Shown here: positions 1 to 7,959 of the stretch, in pieces
Layout: each line of letters starts with the position of its first letter
How positions within the stretch are numbered: the first letter of the stretch is position 1
DNA from: Azospirillum sp. TSH100
GTDB lineage: Bacteria; Pseudomonadota; Alphaproteobacteria; Azospirillales; Azospirillaceae
Length of the DNA: 64,000 bases
Assembly: GCF_004923295.1 (NCBI RefSeq)
Contig: NZ_CP039634.1
Location: forward strand, 186,001 to 250,000
Reading direction: 5' to 3'
Made by a program: the position numbers and the translations under genes
The notes under the pieces: model-generated
Told to the model about the DNA's origin: nothing
Databases searched by the model: none
The model's input: the letters and a program-made list of their open reading frames with translations, nothing else

Positions 1-1
1 G

Positions 2-175
2 CGCTGCCTGCTGGCCGGCCAGTCGAACAAGGCGATCGCTCGCAACCTGCACATCACCGAATCGACGGTGAAGATGCATTTCAAGAACGTCATGCGGAAG
101 ATCAACGCCCAGAACCGCACCCAGGCGGCGGTTTGGGCGATCCAGAACGGGCTATCGCCGCTGGTGTCGGCGTAG
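2..175 (+). CDS. LuxR-family response regulator, C-terminal HTH (partial)
   Basis: This is the 3' end of a gene that enters from the left edge; 57 residues are visible before the TAG stop. They form a LuxR/GerE-type helix-turn-helix: the segments SNKAIARNLHITESTVKMH and FKNVMRKINAQNRTQA match the recognition helix and dimerisation helix of NarL/FixJ-type regulators. The receiver or other sensing domain lies outside the window, so the signal is unknown. It is convergent with the DJ-1/PfpI gene, with a GC-rich hairpin between them. Confidence 0.8.
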   Translation, partial: RCLLAGQSNKAIARNLHITESTVKMHFKNVMRKINAQNRTQAAVWAIQNGLSPLVSA

Positions 176-197
176 GGGGCGGTTAGTTGCAGTTGGG

Positions 198-237
198 TTG
201 CCCCCTCCCTTCCCATGCGAGGGGTTAGAGGGGGCAA
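198..237. terminator. hairpin between two convergent genes
   Basis: The arms TTGCCCCCT (198-206) and AGGGGGCAA (229-237) are perfectly complementary. The hairpin lies between the LuxR-type gene (+, ends 175) and the DJ-1/PfpI gene (-, ends 249), where a bidirectional terminator would sit. There is no long T-tract, so termination is inferred from position. It belongs to a loose set of C-rich/G-rich hairpins scattered through the window. Confidence 0.45.
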
Positions 238-248
238 AACCACGCCCC

Positions 249-833
249 CTATTCCGCCGCGTGGCGATGGCCCGCATGGCGGCCTTCGCCGAATTCCTCG
301 ATCATCTTGCGGCAGAAAGCCGGAATGTCGTCGGGCTTGCGCGAGGTGACCAGACCATGGTCGGTCACCACCTGCTCGTCGACCCAGTCGGCACCCGCGT
401 TACGCAGGTCGGCCTGCAAGGACGGCCAACTGGTCATCCGTTTGCCGCGCACACCGCCGGCATCGATCAGCGTCCAGGGGCCGTGGCAGATCGCGGCGAT
501 GGGCCGGTCTGAATTCACGAAACTCTTCACGAATTCGATCGCCTTCGGCTCCAGCCGAAGCGCGTCCGGGTTCATCACGCCACCCGGCAGCAGCAGCGCG
601 TCGTAGCGCCCGGCATCCGCCTGATCCAGCGTCACGTCGACATCGATCCTGTCGCCGCGGTCATGGTGGTTCCAGCCCTGAATCTGCCCACCCTGTGGGG
701 CCACCACATGCACGGTGGCACCGGCGTCGCGCAGCGCCTTCACCGGATCGGTCAGTTCCACCTGTTCAAAACCGTCGGTGGCAAGCACGGCCACGGTCTT
801 TCCATCAAGCTTCTGAGCTATCTTCTGAGCCAT
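249..833 (-). CDS. DJ-1/PfpI family protein (type 1 glutamine amidotransferase-like)
   Basis: The 194-residue protein spans the whole DJ-1/PfpI fold. The nucleophile elbow AAICHGPW places the reactive cysteine at about residue 116 with His117 beside it, and the partner glutamate is probably Glu23 in DGFEQVEL. This pattern fits the YhbO/PfpI branch, variously reported as protease, glyoxalase or deglycase; the substrate cannot be read here. The ATG at 833 has a GGAGG six to seven bases upstream. The next gene to the right is divergent, so the two share an upstream region. A role in stress or carbonyl detoxification is an inference from the family. Confidence 0.85.
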   Translation of the reverse strand: MAQKIAQKLDGKTVAVLATDGFEQVELTDPVKALRDAGATVHVVAPQGGQIQGWNHHDRGDRIDVDVTLDQADAGRYDALLLPGGVMNPDALRLEPKAIEFVKSFVNSDRPIAAICHGPWTLIDAGGVRGKRMTSWPSLQADLRNAGADWVDEQVVTDHGLVTSRKPDDIPAFCRKMIEEFGEGRHAGHRHAAE

Positions 834-964
834 TGGGGGCCTCCTTCACTGTCGGTCACACCGCAGCAACCGGATTACCCCTGGATGGTTCCCTGGGAAC
901 TGTCCCGCAATTCCTATGTTGATTGTGACATACGAGACACACATCAGCGATGGGAGCCCTAACC

Positions 965-1321
965 ATGAGGTTCCAGGCACTGTTGGCCGGCCTTGCGCTG
1001 GCGGCGACCCTGTCCTTCGCCCACATCGAGTCGGTCCGGGCGGCCGATCCGCGGGCCGGTGACGATCTGGTCGGGCTCGAGGTAACCGGCCTGCTCGGGG
1101 AAGAACTGGGCCAGATCGTTTCTGTTTCGCCGAGCGCGGATGGCAAGGATATCAGCATTCTGGTGGAAGCCAGCGGCATGCTGGACGTCGGCCACCGCTT
1201 CTTCACCGTGCGCCGTTCACAACTGTCGCCGGGCGAGGACGAGGATACAGTGACCTACAAGAAGACCGCGCAGGACGTGATCCGCCGCCTGCATGCCGAC
1301 ACCCAGGTCGCGGAGCGCTGA
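965..1321 (+). CDS. secreted PRC-barrel-like protein
   Basis: This small exported protein of 118 residues starts at ATG 965, which has GGGAG about eight bases upstream; an in-frame ATG at 950 is less well placed. Residues 1-24 form a signal peptide (MRFQALLAGLALAATLSFA, then a VRAAD-type cleavage site). The mature part begins with GLEVTGLLGEELGQIVSV and resembles the PRC-barrel fold, a small beta-barrel found in photosynthetic reaction centre subunit H and in many periplasmic proteins. No catalytic residues are evident. It stands alone, divergent from the DJ-1/PfpI gene. Confidence 0.6.
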   Translation: MRFQALLAGLALAATLSFAHIESVRAADPRAGDDLVGLEVTGLLGEELGQIVSVSPSADGKDISILVEASGMLDVGHRFFTVRRSQLSPGEDEDTVTYKKTAQDVIRRLHADTQVAER

Positions 1322-1344
1322 CCGCAGCGCTCCGCCCTATGGCA

Positions 1345-1815
1345 TCAAGCCGGTTCGTCGGGATGGCAGGGTTTGCAGCCGGTGGGCCAGGGCTCGCCCA
1401 AATCCTCAACCACCATGCGCCAGGACGCCGCATCCAGGCGAACGCAACCGCCGCCGGCGAAATGCAGGGCCACACCGCCCTCCACCGCCTCCATCGACAG
1501 CAGCTCCATGATCCGGCCGCGGTCCTTCAGGTCGAAGCCGCGCAGCTTGGCCCCGGTCACGCCGTCCACCCGCAGGCCGCAATGGACCCGCTCATAGGGA
1601 GCGAGATCGTCGTCGTCGGCGGCGGGGCCGGGACGCTGACGGTCGGCGGCCTCCCAGCGGAAGCGGTTGACGACCATGACGAACCGCTTCTCGTCGGGCT
1701 GGAAGCACATGTCACCGACCGGCAGGATGGCGTCCTGCAGGCAGGCGGAGACGACCTTCAGATCCTCCTCGTCTTCGGCAAGCAGGCGGATCGGGGTCAT
1801 GGCTGAGGCCGTCAT
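1345..1815 (-). CDS. DUF2948 family protein
   Basis: This 156-residue soluble protein resembles DUF2948, a family mainly of alphaproteobacteria that is commonly encoded just after murA. Visible features are an N-terminal LLAEDEEDLKVVSACLQDA and a central FVMVVNRFRWE segment; no catalytic motif or membrane segment is seen. The start is the ATG at 1815; the same frame stays open further upstream, but that stretch overlaps murA and lacks family character. It is on the same strand as murA, 65 bases downstream, and is probably co-transcribed with dcd and murA. Its function is unknown. Confidence 0.75.
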   Translation of the reverse strand: MTASAMTPIRLLAEDEEDLKVVSACLQDAILPVGDMCFQPDEKRFVMVVNRFRWEAADRQRPGPAADDDDLAPYERVHCGLRVDGVTGAKLRGFDLKDRGRIMELLSMEAVEGGVALHFAGGGCVRLDAASWRMVVEDLGEPWPTGCKPCHPDEPA

Positions 1816-1880
1816 GTTCGGGGGCACCTCTCGGGAAAGGCCAACCTTATCGGGATGGCGGGAGGGGCACCTCCCGCCGC

Positions 1881-3173
1881 TTACTCGTCGCCGCCGTGGA
1901 TGCGTTCGATCTCCGCACCACAGGCCGCCAGCTTCTCCTCCACCCGCTCGTAGCCGCGGTCGAGGTGGTAGACGCGGTTGACCATCGTCTCCCCCTCCGC
2001 CGCCAAGCCGGCGAGCACCAGCGACACCGAGGCGCGCAGGTCCGTCGCCATCACGGGCGCGCCGGTCAGCCGCTCCACGCCCCGCACCAGGGCCGACGAG
2101 CCGTGGACCGTGATCCGCGCACCCATGCGGGTCAGCTCCGGCGCATGCATGAACCGGTTCTCGAAGATCGTTTCCGTGATCATCGCCGCGCCCTTCGCCG
2201 TGCACATCAGGGCCATCATCTGGGCCTGAAGGTCGGTGGGGAAGCCCGGGAACGGCTCGGTCATCACATCGACGCCGTGCAGTTCACCGTTCGCGCGCGA
2301 CACGCGGATCCCGTTCTCGATCTCCTCGAAGGCGACGCCGGCCGGGGCCAGCGCCTTGACCGCCGCTTTGATCAGATCGAGACGGGTGTTCATGATGTCA
2401 AGACGGCCGCCGGTGATGGCCGCGGCCATCGCATAGGTGCCGGTCTCGATGCGGTCGGCCACCACCATGTGGCGGGCGGCATGCAGCCGGTCGACACCTT
2501 CGATCACCAGCCGGTCGCTGCCGATGCCGGTGATCTTCGCGCCCATCTTGACCAGGCATTCGGCGAGGTCGGTCACCTCCGGCTCGCGCGCGGCATTGAC
2601 CAGGATGGTGGTGCCCTTGGCCAGCGTGGCGGCCATCAGCAGGTTCTCGGTGGCACCCACCGATACCTTGGGGAAGACGTATTCCGCACCGCGCAGGCCG
2701 CCGGCCGGAGCCTTGGCGACGATGTAGCCCGCCTCGATCCGGATGTCGGCGCCCATCGCCTCCAGACCCTTGATGTGCAGGTCGACCGGACGCGCGCCGA
2801 TGGCGCAGCCGCCCGGCAGCGACACCTTCGCCTCGCCGCAGCGGGCCAGCAACGGCCCCAGCACCAGCACGCTGGCGCGCATCTTGCGCACCAGATCATA
2901 GGGGGCGGTGGTGTTGGTGATGTCGCGCGCGGTGAAGTCCACGGCGCGGCCGGCGCAGTCGCCGCCCGCTCCGGCCATGTGGATCGCCACGCCATGCTGC
3001 AACAGAAGATTGCAGAGCGTGTTGATGTCGGCCAGGATCGGCAGGTTGGTCAGCGTCAGCGTCTCATCGGTGAGCAGCGACGCCGTCATCAGCGGCAGGG
3101 CGGCGTTCTTGGCGCCACCAACGGTGATGGAGCCGTTCAGCGGGCGGCCGCCGCGGATGCGGATCTTGTCCAT
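1881..3173 (-). CDS. murA: UDP-N-acetylglucosamine 1-carboxyvinyltransferase
   Basis: MurA catalyses the first committed step of peptidoglycan synthesis in the cytoplasm, moving enolpyruvate from PEP to UDP-GlcNAc. The 430-residue length is normal. The N-terminal substrate loop [19 protein letters not shown] is conserved, and the catalytic cysteine is Cys123 in the loop [17 protein letters not shown]; this is the residue fosfomycin alkylates. The C-terminal lobe ends with the usual [14 protein letters not shown] segment. It lies between dcd and the DUF2948 gene on the same strand, a common alphaproteobacterial order. Confidence 0.97.
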   Translation of the reverse strand: MDKIRIRGGRPLNGSITVGGAKNAALPLMTASLLTDETLTLTNLPILADINTLCNLLLQHGVAIHMAGAGGDCAGRAVDFTARDITNTTAPYDLVRKMRASVLVLGPLLARCGEAKVSLPGGCAIGARPVDLHIKGLEAMGADIRIEAGYIVAKAPAGGLRGAEYVFPKVSVGATENLLMAATLAKGTTILVNAAREPEVTDLAECLVKMGAKITGIGSDRLVIEGVDRLHAARHMVVADRIETGTYAMAAAITGGRLDIMNTRLDLIKAAVKALAPAGVAFEEIENGIRVSRANGELHGVDVMTEPFPGFPTDLQAQMMALMCTAKGAAMITETIFENRFMHAPELTRMGARITVHGSSALVRGVERLTGAPVMATDLRASVSLVLAGLAAEGETMVNRVYHLDRGYERVEEKLAACGAEIERIHGGDE

Positions 3174-3225
3174 GGACCTGTTTCTTTCACGGATACGCTT
3201 GCGGAGCGTTCGGAGTTAGGAGTGC

Positions 3226-3780
3226 TCAGAGCCGGGGCAGCGTAACGCCCTTCTGGCCCATGTATTTGCCGGACTTGTCGGCGTAGGACACCTCGCACAC
3301 GCTGTCGCCCTTCAGGAACAGGAACTGGCACAGCCCCTCGTTCGCATAGACCTTGGCGGGCAGCGGGGTGGTGTTGGAGATCTCCAGCGTGACGTGGCCT
3401 TCCCACTCCGGCTCCAGCGGGGTGACGTTCACGATCAGGCCGCAGCGGGCATAGGTGCTCTTGCCCAGGCAGATGACCAGGACATCGCGCGGGATGCGGA
3501 AATACTCCACCGTACGGGCCAGCGCGAAGCTGTTCGGCGGGATGATGCAGACGTCGGTCTTGCGGTCGACGAAGCTCGAATCGTCGAAGCGCTTCGGGTC
3601 GACGATGGCGTTGTCGACGTTGGTGAAGATCTTGAACTCGTCGGCGACCCGGGCGTCGTAGCCGTAGGACGACACGCCGTAGGAAATCACGCCTTCGCGC
3701 TTCTGGGTCTCGACGAAGGGCTCGATCATGCCCTTGGTCTCGGCCATCTCGCGGATCCAGCTGTCCGGCATGATGCCCAT
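3226..3780 (-). CDS. dcd: dCTP deaminase
   Basis: Dcd converts dCTP to dUTP, feeding thymidylate synthesis. The chosen start at 3780 gives 184 residues, the usual family length, beginning with the typical [10 protein letters not shown] segment. An AAGGAG lies about eleven bases upstream; the frame is open for 27 further residues that lack family similarity. The substrate loop with [26 protein letters not shown] and the C-terminal [14 protein letters not shown] are both intact. It precedes murA by about 50 bases and probably heads the dcd-murA-DUF2948 unit. Confidence 0.95.
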   Translation of the reverse strand: MGIMPDSWIREMAETKGMIEPFVETQKREGVISYGVSSYGYDARVADEFKIFTNVDNAIVDPKRFDDSSFVDRKTDVCIIPPNSFALARTVEYFRIPRDVLVICLGKSTYARCGLIVNVTPLEPEWEGHVTLEISNTTPLPAKVYANEGLCQFLFLKGDSVCEVSYADKSGKYMGQKGVTLPRL

Positions 3781-3945
3781 CGCGGGGGTACTCCTTGGCG
3801 TGTCGATTGAATGGAGGGGTCGTGAAGGCTGGTTTGTAGCCGAGCACGGGGCGAGGCTCAAGAAAAGCCGGGCCGCATGGCGCGCATGGACGGTTCTTTA
3901 TCACGGCGCTGGTCTTCGCCGCCGCGCCGTCTAAGCTCGGCTCCC

Positions 3946-4386
3946 ATGAACCAGATGATTCAGAGCTTCACCCTGTCCGTGACGGACACCCCCGCCCCGG
4001 CCGACCTCGCCGGAGTCTTCGACGGCCTGCGCGCCTACAACGAGGCCTCGCTCGGCCGTGCCTATGACCGTCGCGACCTCGTGGTGGTCGCCCGCGACGC
4101 GGACGGCACGCTGAAGGGCGGACTGGTCGGCTACACCAACTGGGAATGGCTGTATGTCGACCTGCTGTGGGTCGACAACACCACCCGTGGCAGCGGCCTC
4201 GGCGGCCGGTTGATGGCCGCGGCGGAGGCGGAGGCGAAGACGCGCGGCTGCCGCTGGTCGCGGCTCTACACCTACGACTTCCAGGCGCCGGGTTTCTACC
4301 CGAAGCAGGGCTATCAGGTGTGGGCGGAGATGGAAGGCTATCCGCCGGGGCACAAGCAGATTTGGTTCAGGAAGGATCTGGCCTGA
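3946..4386 (+). CDS. GNAT family N-acetyltransferase
   Basis: This 146-residue protein has the Gcn5-related acetyltransferase fold. The acetyl-CoA loop is visible as NTTRGSGLGGRLMAAAEAEAKTRG (R/Q-x-x-G-x-G/A type), followed by a C-terminal FQAPGFYPKQGYQVW strand-helix-strand that closes the fold. The start at ATG 3946 removes an upstream in-frame extension without family similarity. The substrate, whether small molecule or protein N-terminus, cannot be told. It is divergent from dcd and convergent with a 48-residue protein gene, with a hairpin in the 3' gap. Confidence 0.85.
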   Translation: MNQMIQSFTLSVTDTPAPADLAGVFDGLRAYNEASLGRAYDRRDLVVVARDADGTLKGGLVGYTNWEWLYVDLLWVDNTTRGSGLGGRLMAAAEAEAKTRGCRWSRLYTYDFQAPGFYPKQGYQVWAEMEGYPPGHKQIWFRKDLA

Positions 4387-4395
4387 CCGGGAGCG

Positions 4396-4418
4396 CCCTC
4401 TCCCGGGTCGGGAGAGGG
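4396..4418. terminator. hairpin between convergent genes
   Basis: CCCTCTCCC (4396-4404) and GGGAGAGGG (4410-4418) form a perfect nine-base stem with a five-base loop. It lies in the 33-base gap between the convergent GNAT gene and the small gene ending at 4420, so it can serve both directions. The core recurs at about 31.1 kb and 45.8 kb. Confidence 0.5.
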
Positions 4419-4419
4419 A

Positions 4420-4566
4420 CTATTCCCCACGCAGCCGGGCCTGTTCCTTGCGCTTGCGCAAATTCTCGCGCAGGCGGGCGGCAAGGCGCTCGTCGCGGTC
4501 TTTCGCCGCCGGCTTCGGCTTCACCGGTGCCGGCGGCGTGTTCATCGTGTTGGCGGTGTCGTCCAT
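4420..4566 (-). CDS. small conserved-looking basic protein (48 aa)
   Basis: An ATG at 4564-4566 opens a 48-residue frame ending at TAG 4420-4422. The protein starts MDDTANTMNTPPAPVKPKP, a disordered proline/lysine stretch, and ends in a charged helix KDRDERLAARLRENLRKRKEQ. I recall very similar small proteins in other alphaproteobacteria but know no function. The positively charged amphipathic C-terminal helix could bind nucleic acid or a protein partner. It is immediately downstream of the unknown gene at 4589-4927 on the same strand, with a 22-base gap, suggesting co-transcription. Confidence 0.6.
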   Translation of the reverse strand: MDDTANTMNTPPAPVKPKPAAKDRDERLAARLRENLRKRKEQARLRGE

Positions 4567-4588
4567 CGGCGCGGCTCCGCCCCGGACC

Positions 4589-4927
4589 TCAGTGATCGGA
4601 GTGATGGAGGATCTGGTCGCGCAGGCCGGTGTCGTACTCGACGCCGGTGGCGGTCAGGATCGCGGCGCCGGGGGTGCGCTTCACGATGCCCTTGCGCTCC
4701 AGGATTGTCCAGACCGCGTCGTTCTGCAGACCGGTGGCATCCTTGGCGGCGACCACGGCATGGCCGAGGTGGAAGTGGTTGCCGTGGGCGTGCGGCAGCG
4801 AGGTGATCTGGAAACCACCCCCCTCGCCTTCGGCCGGCGTGTTCTCCAGCCGGGCGATTTCCTGCAGCAGGGTCAGGGTGCGCAGCTGAAGCGGGTTCAG
4901 GTTCAGCGGATTCTTCTTCGGGGGCAT
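4589..4927 (-). CDS. hypothetical protein with C-terminal winged-helix-like segment
   Basis: I do not recognise this 112-residue protein. It starts MPPKKNPLNLNPLQLRTLTL; an ATG at 4939 would add four residues and neither start has a convincing ribosome site. The middle carries a His-rich LPHAHGNHFHLGHAVVAAKDA segment, and the C-terminal part (QNDAVWTILERKGIVKRTPGA) reads like a winged helix. The clustered histidines could bind a metal. It probably forms a two-gene unit with the 48-residue protein downstream. Confidence 0.6.
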   Translation of the reverse strand: MPPKKNPLNLNPLQLRTLTLLQEIARLENTPAEGEGGGFQITSLPHAHGNHFHLGHAVVAAKDATGLQNDAVWTILERKGIVKRTPGAAILTATGVEYDTGLRDQILHHSDH

Positions 4928-5094
4928 CGATGGTCCCATCGGTCCTGATGTGTCGCGGTCGCGCAGTAGACCGGCAGGGCGGAGCGGCTGTCAAGCATGC
5001 GAACCGGTCACAGGACCCGCGTGGATGGAGGCTGGCGCGCCAACCGCCACTGGGGCATAAGACCGGCGGACCATCGTCATAAGGGTGTCGGACC

Positions 5095-6078
5095 ATGACC
5101 ATCCTCGTAACCGGGGCCGCCGGCTTCATCGGATCGCATGTCGCGGCGGCGCTGCTGGACCGCGGGGAGAACGTCCTCGGCATCGACAACCTGAACGACT
5201 ATTACGCGGTGGCGCTGAAGGAGGCGCGGCTGGCCCGGCTCACCGGCCGGTCCGGCTTCCGCTTCATCAAGGCCGACATCTCCGACCGCGCGATGGTGGA
5301 GGGATTGTGGCCGCAGCTCAACGATGTGACGGGCGTGGTCCATCTGGCGGCACAGCCGGGCGTGCGCTATTCCATTGAGAACCCCTATGCCTATGTCGAT
5401 GCCAACGTCACCGGTCAGGTGACCCTGCTGGAGGCGGCTCGGCGCATGCCGGGCTTGCGGCATTTCGTCTATGCCTCGACCTCGTCGGTCTATGGCGCCA
5501 ACCGCAAGATGCCCTTCTCGGTGGCGGACCGCGTCGACAGCCCGGTGTCGGTCTATGCCGCCACCAAAAAGGCGGCGGAGATGCTGGCCTTCACCTACAG
5601 CCACCTTTACCAGATGCCGATGACCGGCCTGCGCTTCTTCACCGTCTACGGTCCGTGGAGCCGCCCGGACATGGCGACCTGGCTGTTCGCCGACGCCATC
5701 ACCGCCGGCCGGCCGATCCGCGTCTTCAACGGCGGCCTGATGAAGCGCGACTTTACCTATATCGATGACATCGTCGCCGGCGTGCTGGCCGCCCTCGACC
5801 GCCCCGCCCCGGTCGATGCGGAGACCGGCGCTCCGCACCGTGTCTTCAACCTGGGCAACAACCGCTGCGAGGAGCTGATGCGCTTCATCGGCGTGCTGGA
5901 ACAGGCCCTGGGCCGCGAAGCGGTGAAGGTGATGGAGCCAATGCAGGCCGGCGACGTACCGGAAACCGCCGCCGACATCGAACTGAGCCGTCAGGTGCTG
6001 GGCTTCGAACCGAAGACCCCGATCGAGATCGGCCTGCCCCGCTTCGTGGAGTGGTACAAGGGCTATCACAAGCTCTGA
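5095..6078 (+). CDS. UDP-glucuronate 4-epimerase-like SDR protein
   Basis: This 327-residue extended short-chain dehydrogenase/reductase has the NAD motif TGAAGFIGS at residues 6-14, the serine-rich strand YASTSSVYG, and the catalytic YAATKKAAE (Tyr-x3-Lys). The N-terminal DNLNDYYAVALKEARL and the TGLRFFTVYGPWSRPDMA strand are typical of UDP-glucuronate/UDP-galacturonate 4-epimerases (LpsL/Cap1J type), which supply galacturonate for surface polysaccharide. It opens a run of polysaccharide genes; the next gene, an undecaprenyl-phosphate sugar transferase, begins 31 bases downstream. Exact substrate is inferred. Confidence 0.85.
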   Translation: MTILVTGAAGFIGSHVAAALLDRGENVLGIDNLNDYYAVALKEARLARLTGRSGFRFIKADISDRAMVEGLWPQLNDVTGVVHLAAQPGVRYSIENPYAYVDANVTGQVTLLEAARRMPGLRHFVYASTSSVYGANRKMPFSVADRVDSPVSVYAATKKAAEMLAFTYSHLYQMPMTGLRFFTVYGPWSRPDMATWLFADAITAGRPIRVFNGGLMKRDFTYIDDIVAGVLAALDRPAPVDAETGAPHRVFNLGNNRCEELMRFIGVLEQALGREAVKVMEPMQAGDVPETAADIELSRQVLGFEPKTPIEIGLPRFVEWYKGYHKL

Positions 6079-6109
6079 CCCTCCCCTTCCCTCCACCACC
6101 CGAGTCCCC

Positions 6110-7114
6110 ATGACCGTCACCGCCTATTCGTCCGCGCTGATCGCCGTCTTCCTGCTGTGTCTGGCCGTCGGCTGGTATCTGTCGACACGGGTGCTGCGAT
6201 ACCTGCTCGCCAGCAGCATCATGGACATCCCGAACGAGCGGTCGAGCCATCAGGCACCCACCCCGCGCGGCGGCGGCTGGGCGGTGATGCTGACGGTGGT
6301 GCCGGTCTTCGCCATCGCCGGGATCGCCTTCGGCCGGCCGCTGGAAACCGGAGCGGTCCTGCTCGGCACGGCGGCGCTGATGGGGGTGTCGTGGATGGAC
6401 GACCGCCGCACGCTGTCGCCGCTGCTGCGGCTGGCGGTGCAGATGCTGGCTGTGGCGTTCGGGCTGCTGGCGCTGCCGTCCGACCAGCTGGTCTGGCAGG
6501 GCTGGCTGCCCTGGGGGCTCGACCGGGCGGCGACCGCCTTCCTGTGGCTGTGGTTCGTCAATCTCTACAATTTCATGGACGGCATCGACGGGCTGGCCGG
6601 CAGCGAGACCATCCTGATCGGCGGCGGCGTCGCGTTGGTCTCGCTGGTCATGGGCGATTTCGGGTTGACCGGAGTCGCCGGGGCGGCGCTGGCCGGGGCG
6701 GCGGCCGGGTTCTTGACCCATAACTGGCGGCCGGCCCGCATGTTCATGGGCGACGTCGGCAGCATCCCGCTCGGCCATATCCTGGCCTTCCTGCTGGCCT
6801 CGCTGGCGGCGCGCGGTGATTGGGCGGCGGCGCTGATCCTGCCCGCCTATTACCTGACCGATGCCACCATCACTCTGCTGCGCCGCCTGCTGCGCGGCGA
6901 GAAGATCTGGCAGGCCCACCGCGAGCATTTCTACCAGAAGGCCGCCAAGGGCGTCGGCCGGCACGACCGCGTGGTGCTGACCATCATCGCCTACAGCCTC
7001 GTCCTCGTCGCAGCGGCCCTGGCCGCCGGCAGTTTGGGGGCCTGGACGCTGGCGCCCGGCGCCGTCACCGTGGGCTTGCTGCTGGCGACGCTGACGCGCA
7101 TGTCGAAGGCCTGA
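6110..7114 (+). CDS. WecA-type undecaprenyl-phosphate sugar-1-phosphate transferase
   Basis: This integral membrane protein of 334 residues has about ten hydrophobic segments. It belongs to the MraY/WecA family, which loads a sugar-1-phosphate onto undecaprenyl phosphate to start O-antigen or capsule synthesis. Conserved loops are visible: DIPNERSSHQAPTPRGGG near residues 40-57, NLYNFMDGIDGLAGSE, and RMFMGDVGSIPLG with the metal-binding aspartate. The C-terminal HREHFYQKA segment also fits. The sugar (GlcNAc, QuiNAc or other) is not determined. It precedes a GT2 gene by only five bases, suggesting an operon. Confidence 0.9.
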   Translation: MTVTAYSSALIAVFLLCLAVGWYLSTRVLRYLLASSIMDIPNERSSHQAPTPRGGGWAVMLTVVPVFAIAGIAFGRPLETGAVLLGTAALMGVSWMDDRRTLSPLLRLAVQMLAVAFGLLALPSDQLVWQGWLPWGLDRAATAFLWLWFVNLYNFMDGIDGLAGSETILIGGGVALVSLVMGDFGLTGVAGAALAGAAAGFLTHNWRPARMFMGDVGSIPLGHILAFLLASLAARGDWAAALILPAYYLTDATITLLRRLLRGEKIWQAHREHFYQKAAKGVGRHDRVVLTIIAYSLVLVAAALAAGSLGAWTLAPGAVTVGLLLATLTRMSKA

Positions 7115-7119
7115 TCCCC

Positions 7120-7959
7120 ATGACCACCGCGCTCCTAGACCTGTCCGTCGTCCTCTATCACCCCGATCCGGAGCTGCTGGCCCGCTCGCTCGACACCATT
7201 GCCGCCGCCACCGGCCGGCTGGCGGAGAGTGCCGGCGTGCAAACCAGGCTGTGGATCATCGACAATGGCGCGCCGGAAGGCAGCGACGCCGGCTCCAACC
7301 CGTTCCGGGTGCTGCTGGACCGCTACGCGGCGCCCGGCCGGCCGCCGGCGATGCTGATCGCCGGACACGGCAATGTCGGCTATGGCGCCGGGCACAATCT
7401 GGCGATCCGGCAGGGCGACGCGCCCTATCACCTGATCCTGAACTACGACATCCTGCTGGAAGCGGACGCGCTGCTGGCCGGCTGGCGCTATATGGAGGCC
7501 CACCCGCGCACCGTGCTGCTGACCCCCAAGGTGTTCAGCCCATCGGGGGAGCAGGAGTTCCTGTGCAAGCGGCGGCCGACCGTGCTCGATCTGGGCCTGC
7601 GCGCCTTCGCTCCGACCGCGGTCAAGCGGCTTTTCGCCAAGCGGCTCGACCGCTACGAGATGCGCGACGTCACCCGCGATGCCATCGTCACCGGGCTGGA
7701 GCAGGTCAGCGGCGCCTTCATGCTGTTCCGGCGCGAGGCGCTGGCACGGCTGGGCGGCTTCGACGACGGCTATTTCCTGTATTTCGAGGATTTCGACCTG
7801 TCGCGCCGGGCTATGGCGCTGGGCGAGATCGCCTATGTCCCGGATGTCCGCATGGTGCATTTCGGCGGCAAGGCGGCGCGTAAGGGCGGCGCGCACATCC
7901 GGATGTTCGCCCGCTCCGCCCTACGCTTTTTCAACACCCACGGATGGCGGCTGGTCTGA
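7120..7959 (+). CDS. glycosyltransferase family 2
   Basis: This 279-residue cytoplasmic glycosyltransferase begins at ATG 7120, five bases after the WecA-type gene. It has the GT-A fold of rhamnosyltransferase-like GT2 enzymes: an N-terminal nucleotide-sugar strand LDLSVVLYHPDPEL, the acidic metal-binding region LILNYDILLEADAL (an NxD variant of the DxD motif), and the acceptor-side FDDGYFLYFEDFDLSRRA. It presumably adds a sugar to the lipid-linked repeat unit. Its last 39 bases overlap the 3' end of the opposite-strand GT2 gene. Confidence 0.85.
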   Translation: MTTALLDLSVVLYHPDPELLARSLDTIAAATGRLAESAGVQTRLWIIDNGAPEGSDAGSNPFRVLLDRYAAPGRPPAMLIAGHGNVGYGAGHNLAIRQGDAPYHLILNYDILLEADALLAGWRYMEAHPRTVLLTPKVFSPSGEQEFLCKRRPTVLDLGLRAFAPTAVKRLFAKRLDRYEMRDVTRDAIVTGLEQVSGAFMLFRREALARLGGFDDGYFLYFEDFDLSRRAMALGEIAYVPDVRMVHFGGKAARKGGAHIRMFARSALRFFNTHGWRLV

